64,000 nucleotides of DNA from CBDBJK01 sp965206395 (GTDB lineage Bacteria; Chloroflexota; Dehalococcoidia; Lucifugimonadales; CATOSD01): NCBI GenBank assembly GCA_965206395.1, contig CBDBJK010000038.1, positions 310,001 through 374,000 on the forward strand, written 5' to 3'. The translations under genes were made by a program, and so were the position numbers. Positions 25,497 to 34,872 of the stretch are shown one piece after another. The notes under the pieces are model-generated. The model was not told the origin of the DNA, did not search any database, and saw only the letters and a list, made by a program, of their open reading frames with translations. The stretch's first letter is position 1. Each line of letters begins with the position of its first letter.

Positions 25497-26432
25497 ATGA
25501 AAATTGACCAGGAACTGGCTGAGTTGACTCCTGAACGAGACACGATGATTACCATCGGCGTCTTTGATGGCGTGCATCGCGGACATCGCCACCTGATAGC
25601 CCAACTTATTCGCGAGGCCACCGACACAGGCCGTCTGGCTGGCGTCGTTACCTTTCGCAATCATCCCGCATCGATACTTCGTGCCGACTTTGTGCCCCAA
25701 TACCTGACCAGTCTTGACGAGCGCATTCATCTGCTCAAAGAGCTAGGCGTGGACTTCGTCATTCCCATCACCTTTGACCTGGCCTTGTCAAAGCTGCCTG
25801 CTAGAGATTTCGTCATCCAGCTCAGGAAGCGCCTGCGTATACGAGGGCTGGTCGTCGGCCCAGACTTTGCGATGGGGCACAAACGCGATGGCGATATGAA
25901 GGCCCTCGCCGCTCTCGGAAAAGAGATGGATTTCTCCATCACGGTAGTTGATGTGCTCTCGGACAATGGTGACGCCGTAAGAAGCACCGCCATCCGACGG
26001 GCGTTGGTCGAGGGTGATGTTTCTCTGGTAGCCAACATGCTAGGACACAATTTCTTTCAAACTGGCATAGTGGTCAAGGGCGAAGCGCGTGGCAGAACAC
26101 TGGGGTTTCCGACCGCCAACCTGGAGGTGTCTCCAGGAATGGCCATACCCGCAAATGGCATATACGCGACCTGGGCATGCATAGGGAGAGAGCGGCACAT
26201 GGCCGCCACCAGCATCGGCACGCGACCCACATTCCAGGAGAGCCAACGCACCATTGAAGCGTTTCTCTTGGACTTCGATGGCAATCTATATGACCAGGAA
26301 ATGCGGCTGGAATACGTGCAGCGACTTAGAGAAGAATTGAAGTACGATACAGTGGAAGCTCTCCTGGAGCAGATTCACAAGGATGTAGACCAGACGAGGG
26401 CAATACTGAAGGCTGACCGCAGTCAAGTTTGA
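25497..26432 (+). CDS. ribF: Bifunctional riboflavin kinase/FAD synthetase
   Basis: A 311-aa bifunctional enzyme making FMN and then FAD. The N-terminal FAD-synthetase (nucleotidyltransferase) domain has ITIGVFDGVHRGHRHLI (HxGH-type), VVTFRNHP, VVGPDFAMGHKRDGD and VRSTAIRRAL. The C-terminal flavokinase domain has GEARGRTLGFPTANLE and GIYATWA. ATG 25497 gives the family N-terminus, though its ribosome site is weak and a GTG about 27 nt upstream is possible. Flavin supply fits the flavin enzymes elsewhere in the window (NDH-2, alpha-hydroxy-acid dehydrogenase, luciferase-like). Confidence 0.95.
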   Translation: MKIDQELAELTPERDTMITIGVFDGVHRGHRHLIAQLIREATDTGRLAGVVTFRNHPASILRADFVPQYLTSLDERIHLLKELGVDFVIPITFDLALSKLPARDFVIQLRKRLRIRGLVVGPDFAMGHKRDGDMKALAALGKEMDFSITVVDVLSDNGDAVRSTAIRRALVEGDVSLVANMLGHNFFQTGIVVKGEARGRTLGFPTANLEVSPGMAIPANGIYATWACIGRERHMAATSIGTRPTFQESQRTIEAFLLDFDGNLYDQEMRLEYVQRLREELKYDTVEALLEQIHKDVDQTRAILKADRSQV

Positions 26433-26765
26433 CGAGGAAGGCCCTCCGCGTGGAAATCCCGGAGATGGCATCAACACCCCATCTTCGTTCTCCCTCCCTG
26501 TTAACGGGGAGGGGCCTTGCGGATAACTCTGAGCCATAAACGGCATAGGGGTGAGGTTTACGTTCGCCTTTAAGCCCTTGCGTCCATCATATGAAGCCTC
26601 CGCATCACAATGCCAGTGCGTCATGCGTCCCCAAGAAGCCCTCCCTTTATGCTAAAATCTTTTGTGGAAAGCCCTTAACCATTACTCGATTGGATACCTT
26701 GCGGAGAAATGGTTTCCATGCCTCTCCGAGGGACTGAAGCAAAAGATTTTTACGGAGGATGAACT
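26433..26765. other. Gene-free 333-bp interval with a decayed palindromic repeat
   Basis: The left half (about 26440-26560) has degraded members of the CCCTC/GAGGG palindrome family (AGGAAGGCCCTCC, CCTCCC TGTTAACG GGGAGG, GGGGTGAGG). The right half holds TATGCTAAAATC, a possible -10 region about 110 bp before the aminotransferase start, without a convincing -35 box. No coding region is supported. Confidence 0.6.
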
Positions 26766-27857
26766 TTGAACCTGCGCACCCCTGGCCCTATACCAGTGCC
26801 TGATGACATTCTAGAGGCCATGAGCGGGCCGATGATCAATCACCGTGGCCCAGAATTCGCAGACATACTGAACAGAACGACAGACAGAGTAAAGCGTGTA
26901 TTTGAGACTCAGAACGATACTTATATATTGACTGCTTCTGGCACCGGGGCTATGGAAGCCGCAATCGCCAACACATTGTCTCCGGGCGATAAGGTGCTGT
27001 GCGCTACCGTAGGCGTGTTCGGCAATCGGTTCGCGCAAATCGCGGAGGTGTACGGCGCAGACGTTATGAGACTGGAGTTCCCTATGGGCACAGCGATAGA
27101 CGCTGACAGGCTCAGGGACGCTCTGAAGGATACTCCCGACATCAAAGCGGTTCTGATGACCCACAACGAGACCTCAACCGGCGTGACGAACGATCTCGAA
27201 ACCGTCTCCAAGGTGGTCAAAGGCGAGTTCGACAAACTGTTGTTGGTGGACGGCATTAGCAGCGCCTGCTCGCTTCCGCTGCACACGGACGCATGGCAGT
27301 GCGATGTAGTGGTCGCCGGGTCGCAGAAAGGCTGGATGCTCCCGCCGGGCCTCGCTTTCATTACTGTTAGCGAAAGGGCGTGGGAGGCCTATGCCGAGTC
27401 CCAAATGCCAAAATTCTACTTCGACATAGGTGCGTACAAACGCTATCTTGAGACCGGACAACCCCCGTATACCCCGGCTGTTTCGTTAATGTTCGCCCTG
27501 GATCTAGCCCTCGACAAGATTCTGGCCGAAGGCATGGGCAGCGTGTTCGAGCGTCACGCAAATATCGGCCAAATGACGCGAAACGGCTTGAAGAAAATGG
27601 GCCTCTCGATTTTTCCAGACGAGAGCATAGCTTCCAATACGGTCACGGCAGTAAACGTCCCGGATGGCGTAGATGCCCAGAAATTGTTGACCATGGTGAG
27701 AGAAGAGTATGGCGTTGTAATTGCTGGTGGGCAGCAGGCGTTGTCCGGCAAGATTCTTAGAATAGGCCACATGGGATACTGCACCGTTGAGGAAATTCAG
27801 GAAACACTGGACGCGCTGGCGGCAGCGCTGCCCAAGGTAGGCTTTAATCCTTCTTAA
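26766..27857 (+). CDS. Class V aminotransferase (alanine-glyoxylate / serine-pyruvate type)
   Basis: A 363-aa PLP enzyme of the AGT/SPT group. It starts at TTG 26766 (MNLRTPGPIPVPDDI), with GGAGG 8 nt upstream. Typical segments are RGPEFADIL, TASGTGAMEAAIAN, MTHNETSTG, LLVDGISS (PLP Asp) and VAGSQKGWMLPPGLAF with the Schiff-base Lys; YTPAVSLMFAL follows. Glyoxylate or purine-derived amino acceptors are plausible substrates. Together with the gcv operon this could feed glycine/serine/one-carbon metabolism (inference). Confidence 0.93.
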   Translation: MNLRTPGPIPVPDDILEAMSGPMINHRGPEFADILNRTTDRVKRVFETQNDTYILTASGTGAMEAAIANTLSPGDKVLCATVGVFGNRFAQIAEVYGADVMRLEFPMGTAIDADRLRDALKDTPDIKAVLMTHNETSTGVTNDLETVSKVVKGEFDKLLLVDGISSACSLPLHTDAWQCDVVVAGSQKGWMLPPGLAFITVSERAWEAYAESQMPKFYFDIGAYKRYLETGQPPYTPAVSLMFALDLALDKILAEGMGSVFERHANIGQMTRNGLKKMGLSIFPDESIASNTVTAVNVPDGVDAQKLLTMVREEYGVVIAGGQQALSGKILRIGHMGYCTVEEIQETLDALAAALPKVGFNPS

Positions 27858-27874
27858 ATTGGTGCAAGATGCTA

Positions 27875-29111
27875 GTGGTCCAACATCATTGAAATGAATA
27901 CCATGATAGTCATTGTTCCTCTTGGGGGTTCAATCGTAACGTTGAACCGAGGAGGAACCATGATGTCTACCAAGAAGTACCGTATCAGACTGACTACCGA
28001 CGAACAACAGGAACTCAACGCCTTGGTCTCACGCGGTCGGGCTGCGGCGTACAAACAGACCCATGCGCGCATTCTGCTGATGAGCGATGAGTCACGCTCG
28101 GACGGGGGAATGAAGGACGCGGACATCACCAGCGCGCTCGGTGTGGGACAGTCAACGGTCGAGCGAATACGCAAGCGCTGTGTGGAGGAGGGGGTCGAGT
28201 CTGCGCTGAATCGCAAAAAGCAACTGCGTCGGCGTCAAAAGAGACTGGACGGCGAAGGTGAAGCACGGTTGATAGCGATGGCCTGCGGGGAACCGCCGGA
28301 GGGGCGTGCCAGTTGGACCCTGAAGCTGTTGGCTGACCAGTTGGTCGAGTGTGAGATAGTCGGGACCATTAGCACCGAGACGGTTCGCCAGGCGCTTAAA
28401 AAAAAACGAACTGAAGCCGTGGCTGAAGCAGAGTTGGTGCATCCCGCCCGGTCAGAGCGCGGAGTTTGTGTGCGCGATGGAAGACGTACTGGAGGTCTAC
28501 CAACGGCCGTACGATGGGAATGAGGTTCTGGTGTGCATGGATGAGACGAGCAAACAGCAAGTCAAGGAGACGCGAGTGCCGCGTCCCGCAGCGCCCGGCT
28601 TATCGGCGGCATACGACTACGAATACGAGCGCAATGGAGTGAGCAGCCTGTTCATGCTGTTTGCACCGTTGGACGGATGGCGCCGAGTCGAGGTCAGAGA
28701 GCGTCGCACGAAGGTGGACTGGGCGCATGTGATAAAGAAACTGGTCGACGAGGACTACCCTGACAGAGACCGGATCGTGCTGGTAATGGACAATCTCAAC
28801 ACTCACAAGCTGTCCTCGCTATACGAGGCATTCGAGCCTGCTGAGGCGAGGCGTATAGCTGAGCGACTGGAGATACACTACACTCCCAAACACGGGAGTT
28901 GGTTGAATATGGCGGAGATAGAGATCGGTGTGCTGGCTCGACAGTGCCTGGACCGACGGATTGCCAATCAAGACATCCTGCGCGGCGAGGTCAATGCTTG
29001 GCAGAATCAACGCAACCGGGATGTGATACGAGTGGATTGGCGCTTCACTACCGAGGATGCGCGCATCAAGCTAAAGTCACTCTACCCATCAATACAAAAA
29101 CGTTGAACCAC
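27875..29111 (+). mobile_element. IS630-family element, copy C (1237 bp)
   Basis: Complete, with TA duplications in CTAG at both ends (27873-27874, 29112-29113). It is followed after 13 bp by a second, degenerate copy in the same orientation. Confidence 0.95.
27960..29106 (+). CDS. IS630-family transposase, two frames joined at an A9 tract
   Basis: Frame A from ATG 27960, A9 tract at 28398-28406, frame B to 29106. It carries the short MEDVLEV allele. Motifs are as in copy A. Confidence 0.92.
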
Positions 29112-29124
29112 TAGTAGCGAAGAG

Positions 29125-30368
29125 ATGGTTCACATCATTGAAATGAATACCGCTGATAGTCAATATGTATCCTCTTGATAGGGGTTCAATCGTAACGTTG
29201 AACCGAGGAGGAACCATGATGTCTACCAAGAAGTACCGTATCAGTACTGACTACCGACGAACAACAGGAACTCAACGCCTTGGTCAGTCATGGCGGTCGG
29301 GCTGCGGCGTACAAACAGACCCATGCGCGCATTCTGCTGATGAGCGATGAGTCACGCTCGGACGGGGGAATGAAGGACGCGGACATCACCAGCGCGCTCG
29401 GTGTGGGACAGTCAACGGTCGAGCGAATACGCAAGCGCTGTGTGGAGGAGGGGGTCAGTCTGCGCTGAATCGCAAAAAGCAACTGCGTCGGCGTCAAAAG
29501 AGACTGGACGGCGAAGGTGAAGCACGGTTGATAGCGATGGCCTGCGGGGAACCGCCGGAGGGGCGTGCCAGTTGGACCCTGAAGCTGTTGGCTGACCAGT
29601 TGGTCGAGTGTGAGATAGTCGGGACCTAGCACCGAGACGGTTCGCCAGGCGCTTAAAAAAAAACGAACTGAAGCCGTGGCTGAAGCAGAGTTGGTGCATC
29701 CCGCCCGGTCAGAGCGCGGAGTTTGTGTGCGCGATGGAAGACGTACTGGAGGTCTACCAACGGCCGTACGATGGGAATGAGGTTCTGGTGTGCATGGATG
29801 AGACGAGCAAACAGCAAGTCAAGGAGACGCGAGTGCCGCGTCCCGCAGCGCCCGGCTTATCGGCGGCATACGACTACGAATACGAGCGCAATGGAGTGAG
29901 CAGCCTGTTCATGCTGTTTGCACCGTTGGACGGATGGCGCCGAGTCGAGGTCAGAGAGCGTCGCACGAAGGTGGACTGGGCGCATGTGATAAAGAAACTG
30001 GTCGACGAGGACTACCCTGACAGAGACCGGATCGTGCTGGTAATGGACAATCTCAACACTCACAAGCTGTCCTCGCTATACGAGGCATTCGAGCCTGCTG
30101 AGGCGAGGCGTATAGCTGAGCGACTGGAGATACACTACACTCCCAAACACGGGAGTTGGTTGAATATGGCGGAGATAGAGATCGGTGTGCTGGCTCGACA
30201 GTGCCTGGACCGACGGATTGCCAATCAAGACATCCTGCGCGGCGAGGTCAATGCTTGGCAGAATCAACGCAACCGGGATGTGATACGAGTGGATTGGCGC
30301 TTCACTACCGAGGATGCGCGCATCAAGCTAAAGTCACTCTACCCATCAATACAAAAACGTTGAACCAC
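29125..30368 (+). mobile_element. IS630-family element, copy D (degenerate 5' half, tandem to copy C)
   Basis: The right terminus is intact (GTTGAACCAC, then TA at 30369-30370), but the left end reads ATGGTTCACATC instead of GTGGTCCAACATC and no TA duplication is present there. Several short indels lie between 29125 and 29632; from about 29633 on, the sequence matches copy C. The left end cannot be recognised as a normal terminus, so this copy is probably not mobile on its own. Confidence 0.88.
29217..30363 (+). pseudogene. IS630-family transposase, frame A disrupted
   Basis: Relative to copy C, frame A carries an insertion in ATCAG(TA)CTGAC, a changed stretch at GTCAGTCATGG, a deletion in GGGGTCAGTCTG and another in GGACCTAGC. 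These destroy the helix-turn-helix frame. Frame B (29725-30363) is intact and identical in protein to copy C, so only the N-terminal DNA-binding half is lost. Confidence 0.85.
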
Positions 30369-30579
30369 TAGTAATCAGTCCATATAATGTTGACAGGAGC
30401 GTTCACCCTCACCTCTCCAATATAAGTATCGGAGGAGAAGTTTGAGATGAAGGAGTACGTTGCCATCATAATCATGTGGACAAGTTGCTAGTTGCGAACC
30501 TCGATAACCTTCTAGCAAGTTCCATTCTTTTTATTGCAGGATGGAGCGACAAACTGATAAGAGGTCGTGAGGTGGCAGT

Positions 30580-31050
30580 ATGGCAATGCCAGAAATGCAG
30601 AAAGCGATGGCAAGATTGCGACTTATGCTGGCGTCTGTCAAGGGCAAAGAAGATGAGCTAGAAAGCCTCAAACGTCAGTTTCAACGCCAGCTTGATCGAA
30701 CGTCCACCCACGCCGTCCACGGCGGGAACTCGCTGGACGCAACCATAGGCATCATGGAAGAAATCCAGGAACGTCTGGACAACGTTGAGATGAAGCGGAG
30801 ACATCTGGCCTCCATCAAAAAGCGTGCCAAGGCCGAGCTTGGGGCGCTCGACTTGACCGACAAGATCGAGAAGGCCAAGGCCGAGCTTGCCTCTCTCAAA
30901 GAACGCCAGAATTCAGACGAGGACGGCGAGGAAATTGAGCAGGCTGAAATCGAACAGTTGGAGCGCTTCATCGAGGAAGCCAGCATTCGTGCTGGTGAGG
31001 CAATCACAGGCAAGCTCGATGCAGACGACATCATCGGTGACAGAGCGTAG
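30580..31050 (+). CDS. Coiled-coil protein of unknown function
   Basis: A 156-aa, highly charged, almost wholly helical protein with heptad patterns (KGKEDELESLKRQFQRQL; LDNVEMKRRHLASIKKR; EIEQAEIEQLERFIEEA). It has no signal peptide or membrane segment. ATG 30580 has GAGGTGG upstream. It converges with ftsH over a hairpin terminator. I do not recognise a family; a structural or adaptor role is possible. Confidence 0.7.
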   Translation: MAMPEMQKAMARLRLMLASVKGKEDELESLKRQFQRQLDRTSTHAVHGGNSLDATIGIMEEIQERLDNVEMKRRHLASIKKRAKAELGALDLTDKIEKAKAELASLKERQNSDEDGEEIEQAEIEQLERFIEEASIRAGEAITGKLDADDIIGDRA

Positions 31051-31080
31051 GGGCGTCCCTCCCCGGAAGAACGCCCCTAC
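31047..31080. terminator. Bidirectional hairpin between convergent genes
   Basis: The perfect 10-bp arms GTAGGGGCGT and ACGCCCCTAC enclose CCCTCCCCGGAAGA. It lies exactly between the coiled-coil gene stop and the ftsH stop. The arm sequence is the same as in the palindrome at 38288-38327. There is no long T run, so it may be a repeat element serving as terminator. Confidence 0.6.
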
Positions 31081-31106
31081 TGAAACTACTTAATTCTTGT
31101 TGGTGA

Positions 31107-32951
31107 TTACGCCGGTGTAGCGTCTGAGAGCGAGGGAGGCTGGGAGTTGAGCAACTCGTCCAGAGCCTCTTCCGCCACCGTCTCATGGTCGATAAGGTAT
31201 TTCGCCATCTGCGTCAGCTTGGCTTTGTGAGCGCCCAAGAGTCGTTTGGCCGTCTGATAAGCGTTATCTATGAGGCTATGCACTTCCTCGTCTATCGTCT
31301 CGGCCACCTGGTCGCTGTAGTTGCGCTGCTCCGAAATCTCTCGGCCCAGGAACACAAGTTCCTCTCGCTTACCAAATGTCCGAGGCCCAAGCTTCTCGCT
31401 CATGCCATATCGCGTCACCATTGTGCGAGCTATGTTCGTCGCCTGCTCAAGGTCGCTGCTTGCACCAGTGGTTACTTCGTCGAAGATGACCTCCTCGGCC
31501 ACCCTGCCGCCAAGAGCGGCTGCCAGCATATCATTGAACTGGTTCTTGGTGAACAGATTACGCTCCTCTTCGGGCAAATAGCGAGTATGCCCGCCCGAAG
31601 CGCCTCTGGACACGATTGTGACTTTGAAGGGCTTGTCAGCATGGGGGAGCAGGTGGGCTACGAGGGCATGGCCTGCCTCATGATAGGCTGTCAACTCCTT
31701 CTCCCTCTGGTTTATCACACGGCTCTTTCGCTCAGGCCCCGCTATTACCCGGTCTATTGACTCCGCGAACTCATCTGGCCCTATCAATGTCTTGTTCCGG
31801 CGAGCCGCAAGTATCGCGGACTCGTTCACCAGATTGGCAAGGTCCGCTCCGCTGAATCCCACCGTCTGTTTCGCCACACTCCCCATATCCACGTTCTCGG
31901 CAAGCGGCTTCCCCTTGGAGTGAACCTCAAGTATCTCTGCCCGTCCCTTTATGTCGGGGTTGTCCAAAGTCACCCGACGGTCGAACCGCCCGGGACGCAG
32001 CAACGCAGGGTCCAGAATGTCGGGCCGGTTCGTCGCAGCTATCACTATCACGTTCGTCGTCGTGTCGAAGCCGTCCATCTCGACAAGCATCTGGTTCAGC
32101 GTCTGCTCACGCTCGTCGTGGCCGCCTCCAAGTCCCGCTCCCCTGTGACGACCCACCGCGTCTATCTCGTCCACGAACACGATGCTCGGCGAGTTCCGCT
32201 TTGCCTGGTCGAACAGGTCCCTCACCCTCGACGCTCCCACTCCAACGAACATCTCCACGAACTCGCTGCCGCTTATCGAGAAAAACGGAACCCCAGCCTC
32301 TCCAGCAACCGCTCGCGCCATAAGTGTCTTGCCTGTCCCAGGTGGGCCTATCAGCAACACGCCCTTGGGTATCTTCGCCCCCAGAGCCGTGAATTTCTCA
32401 GGGAACTTCAGAAACTCAACGACCTCCTGAAGCTCTTCCTTCGCTTCCTCGACTCCCGCGACGTCCGCAAAGCTCACGTTGGGGCTGTTGCCCAACGTCA
32501 TCCTCGCTCGGCTCTTGCCGAAGCTGAAGGTCTGGCTGGAGTTGCCCTGTGCCTGCCTCATCATGAACAACAACACAGCACCGAAGAATATCAATGGCAA
32601 GAAGTTGATGAACAGCCCGAACAGGCTCCCAAGCCCGCTCGAACCCTTGACGACCACCTGAAAGTTCGAGGCCAACGGGTCTACACCGGCCCGCTCGAGT
32701 ATCTCCACCACGCTCGAACCTTCCTCCTTGCGAGAGGTGAAGGTCTCGCTCCCGGTGGTGATGACGGTCAGGTTGTTGCCATTCACCTCGATGGTGTCGA
32801 TGTCCCCTCGCGCGGCCATCGTGATGACCTCGCTGATGGGAATCTCCCTCGACCCGCCAAGGGGTTCTGAGAACAAGGTGAAGAAGATGGCGACGACCGC
32901 CACTATGATAAGCAGGTATATGAAGCTATTTCGCATCCATCGGGAGTTCAT
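31107..32951 (-). CDS. ftsH: ATP-dependent zinc metalloprotease FtsH
   Basis: A 614-aa membrane AAA+ protease. Transmembrane segments are at about residues 9-27 and 112-131, with a small extracytoplasmic domain between. The AAA module has Walker A GPPGTGKT (202-209), Walker B IVFVDEIDAVG and the second region of homology ATNRPDILDPALLRPGRFDR. The pore loop FVG is within VEMFVGVGASRVRDLF. The zinc site is HEAGH (424-428), with a distal Asp in the SDLEQATNIA region. Length is normal. It degrades misfolded membrane proteins and short-lived regulators. Confidence 0.98.
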   Translation of the reverse strand: MNSRWMRNSFIYLLIIVAVVAIFFTLFSEPLGGSREIPISEVITMAARGDIDTIEVNGNNLTVITTGSETFTSRKEEGSSVVEILERAGVDPLASNFQVVVKGSSGLGSLFGLFINFLPLIFFGAVLLFMMRQAQGNSSQTFSFGKSRARMTLGNSPNVSFADVAGVEEAKEELQEVVEFLKFPEKFTALGAKIPKGVLLIGPPGTGKTLMARAVAGEAGVPFFSISGSEFVEMFVGVGASRVRDLFDQAKRNSPSIVFVDEIDAVGRHRGAGLGGGHDEREQTLNQMLVEMDGFDTTTNVIVIAATNRPDILDPALLRPGRFDRRVTLDNPDIKGRAEILEVHSKGKPLAENVDMGSVAKQTVGFSGADLANLVNESAILAARRNKTLIGPDEFAESIDRVIAGPERKSRVINQREKELTAYHEAGHALVAHLLPHADKPFKVTIVSRGASGGHTRYLPEEERNLFTKNQFNDMLAAALGGRVAEEVIFDEVTTGASSDLEQATNIARTMVTRYGMSEKLGPRTFGKREELVFLGREISEQRNYSDQVAETIDEEVHSLIDNAYQTAKRLLGAHKAKLTQMAKYLIDHETVAEEALDELLNSQPPSLSDATPA

Positions 32952-33374
32952 TCCGCCTCCAATTAAAGCCGCAAGCGCTAGTTATATCCTCGTGCGGCCC
33001 AAGCATCCTATCCAGTAACCTCTCAGACCCTGTATACGCCGCAACTTGGGTTGGATTAGCCTTATTGGATAAGACCCAAGCGTGTCGCGCGCGTATGGAT
33101 TGGGTCGAGAGATTAACCCGTCTGGAATAAGTATATCAGATAACAGCCTGTTAAGTCCTCAGTGCAGCCTTTTTGCGGTGAATTTCAAGTTCCGAATGTC
33201 GTTGACAGCCCAACGCCAAGCATTTAACATTCCCGCTGAATCTTGTATCACTTACTTTGATTCGACATAGCCTTCTATCGATTCAAAGAACAGTGCGGCA
33301 TACCGACCAACGAGAAACTTTTTCATATTCACACATAGAAAAGGTGGCGAGATGTCCTTTCTAAGGGAATCATA
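32952..33374. other. Divergent ftsH-gcvT intergenic region (423 bp)
   Basis: Holds two imperfect dyads. CTTGGGT (33045-33051) pairs with ACCCAAG (33074-33080), and CTTTGATTCGA (33255-33265) pairs with TCGATTCAAAG (33278-33288, one mismatch). The second lies about 90 bp before gcvT and could be an operator. I searched by eye for a glycine riboswitch and saw neither tandem aptamer cores nor the expected conserved blocks. No coding region is supported. Confidence 0.5.
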
Positions 33375-34478
33375 ATGGCTACACTTCAAGATTTGAACCG
33401 CACGCCTCTTTTTGAAACCCACGTCTCGTTGGGAGGGCGAATGGTGCCGTTCTCTGGATGGGAGATGCCTATCCAATACACTGGCATTTTTGACGAGGCC
33501 AGGGCTGTGCGCTCGAAAGCAGGCCTTTTCGATGTTTCCCACATGGGGCGAGTCGCTATACGCGGGCAAGGAGCCGCCGACTTCCTGAACCGCGTTCTCA
33601 GCGTCGATGTTCCTGCACTGCGTATAGGTCGCGCTAGATACAATGTCATCTGCGACGAGCAGGGCGGCATCATCGACGACTGCATCATTTACCGCCGTGG
33701 CGAAGAGCGGTTCTTGCTCGTGCCAAACGCGGGCAACACGGGCCAGGTTCTCGCATGGCTTGACCGATGGTCACCAGGGCCGCAATCTGTGGAGATAGAA
33801 AATCTGACCTCAAAATACGCGATGATTGCCAATCAGGGGCCTGAAGCAACATCTATCCTTCAGGAGCTTACATCAGCAGACCTCTCCAAAGTAAGGCCGT
33901 TCCGCTATGTGGATGCCCAGATAAACGGCGTCGAAGCCATGCTCGCTCACACCGGCTATACCGGAGAGGACGGCTACGAGCTGATTCTTCCCAGCGAGAA
34001 TGCGGCGGATGTATGGAAGCTGTTAATGGACAGGGGCGCTGCCGCCGCCGGTTTAGGCGCGAGAGATGTCCTGCGGATGGAGGCCGGGCTGATGCTGCAT
34101 GGCAGCGACATGGACACGTCGGTCAACCCTTACGAGGCAGGCCTTGAGAAGTTCGTGGATCCAGACCGCGAGGGTTACATTGCAGGGGAGGCTCTGCGAC
34201 GCATACGTGACGAAGGCGTAAGCAAACGCCTGGTCGGATTCAACATCGTAGAACGCGGCATCGCAAGGCACGGACAGCCTATCGTCGACGGCTCGAATCA
34301 GATAGGCGAAGTCACCAGCGGGGGCCACTCTCCAACGCTTGACAGGAGTATTGGTTTGGGCTATGTTCCTAGCGGTTACGCAACTGAAGGTTCGCGCTTC
34401 CACATCGACATCAGAGGGCGGCATGTGGAAGCCGAGGTAACTAAACTTCCCTTTTACTCACGGAGAAGAAACCTATGA
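33375..34478 (+). CDS. gcvT: Glycine cleavage system T protein (aminomethyltransferase)
   Basis: A 367-aa folate-dependent enzyme that takes the aminomethyl group from lipoylated GcvH, making 5,10-methylene-THF and ammonia. Hallmarks: LGGRMVPFSGWEMPIQY, SKAGLFDVSHMGRV, DDCIIYRR, TGYTGEDGYE, GLGARDVLRMEAGLMLHG (catalytic Asp region) and EVTSGGHSPTLDRSIGLGYV. It is first in a four-gene operon, and its stop overlaps the gcvH start (ATGA). Confidence 0.97.
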   Translation: MATLQDLNRTPLFETHVSLGGRMVPFSGWEMPIQYTGIFDEARAVRSKAGLFDVSHMGRVAIRGQGAADFLNRVLSVDVPALRIGRARYNVICDEQGGIIDDCIIYRRGEERFLLVPNAGNTGQVLAWLDRWSPGPQSVEIENLTSKYAMIANQGPEATSILQELTSADLSKVRPFRYVDAQINGVEAMLAHTGYTGEDGYELILPSENAADVWKLLMDRGAAAAGLGARDVLRMEAGLMLHGSDMDTSVNPYEAGLEKFVDPDREGYIAGEALRRIRDEGVSKRLVGFNIVERGIARHGQPIVDGSNQIGEVTSGGHSPTLDRSIGLGYVPSGYATEGSRFHIDIRGRHVEAEVTKLPFYSRRRNL

Positions 34479-34864
34479 ATCCTCCAGACTTGAAGTACTC
34501 TAAAGAGCATGAATGGCTGCGTGTCGAGTCCGACAACATTGTCGTCATCGGCATCACCGAGTTCGCCGCAGAAAGCCTTGGCGACGTGGTGTTCGTCGAG
34601 TTGCCCGATGTCGGCGCTGACCTCTCCCAGTTCGATAAGATGGGCGAGATAGAGTCGGTCAAGGCCGTCTCCGACCTTTTCACCCCTGTCGGCGGCAAGG
34701 TGATGGAGCGCAACGAACAGCTTATGGATAGTCCTCAGCTAGTCAACGAAAACTCCTTTGATTCGGGATGGATGATCAGGTTACAGCTTAACAACGCCTC
34801 GGAGCTTGACAAGCTGATGAGCGCGGAAGAGTACGAGGCTTTCCTGGCCTCTGAGGAGCATTAG
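34475..34864 (+). CDS. gcvH: Glycine cleavage system H protein
   Basis: A 129-aa lipoyl carrier shuttling the aminomethyl intermediate between the P, T and L proteins. It has the hybrid-barrel fold: KYSKEHEWLRVE, ITEFAAESLGDVVFVELP and GEIESVKAVSDLFTPVGG with the lipoylated Lys63. It overlaps gcvT by 4 nt and is 8 bp from gcvPA, so expression is coupled. A lipoate ligase or synthase is not in the window. Confidence 0.98.
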   Translation: MNPPDLKYSKEHEWLRVESDNIVVIGITEFAAESLGDVVFVELPDVGADLSQFDKMGEIESVKAVSDLFTPVGGKVMERNEQLMDSPQLVNENSFDSGWMIRLQLNNASELDKLMSAEEYEAFLASEEH

Positions 34865-34872
34865 GCCAATCT

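Noticed and set aside
32952..33374. Glycine riboswitch upstream of gcvT
   Set aside because: The tandem aptamer consensus blocks were not found by eye; only two weak dyads are present. A covariance-model search would be decisive.
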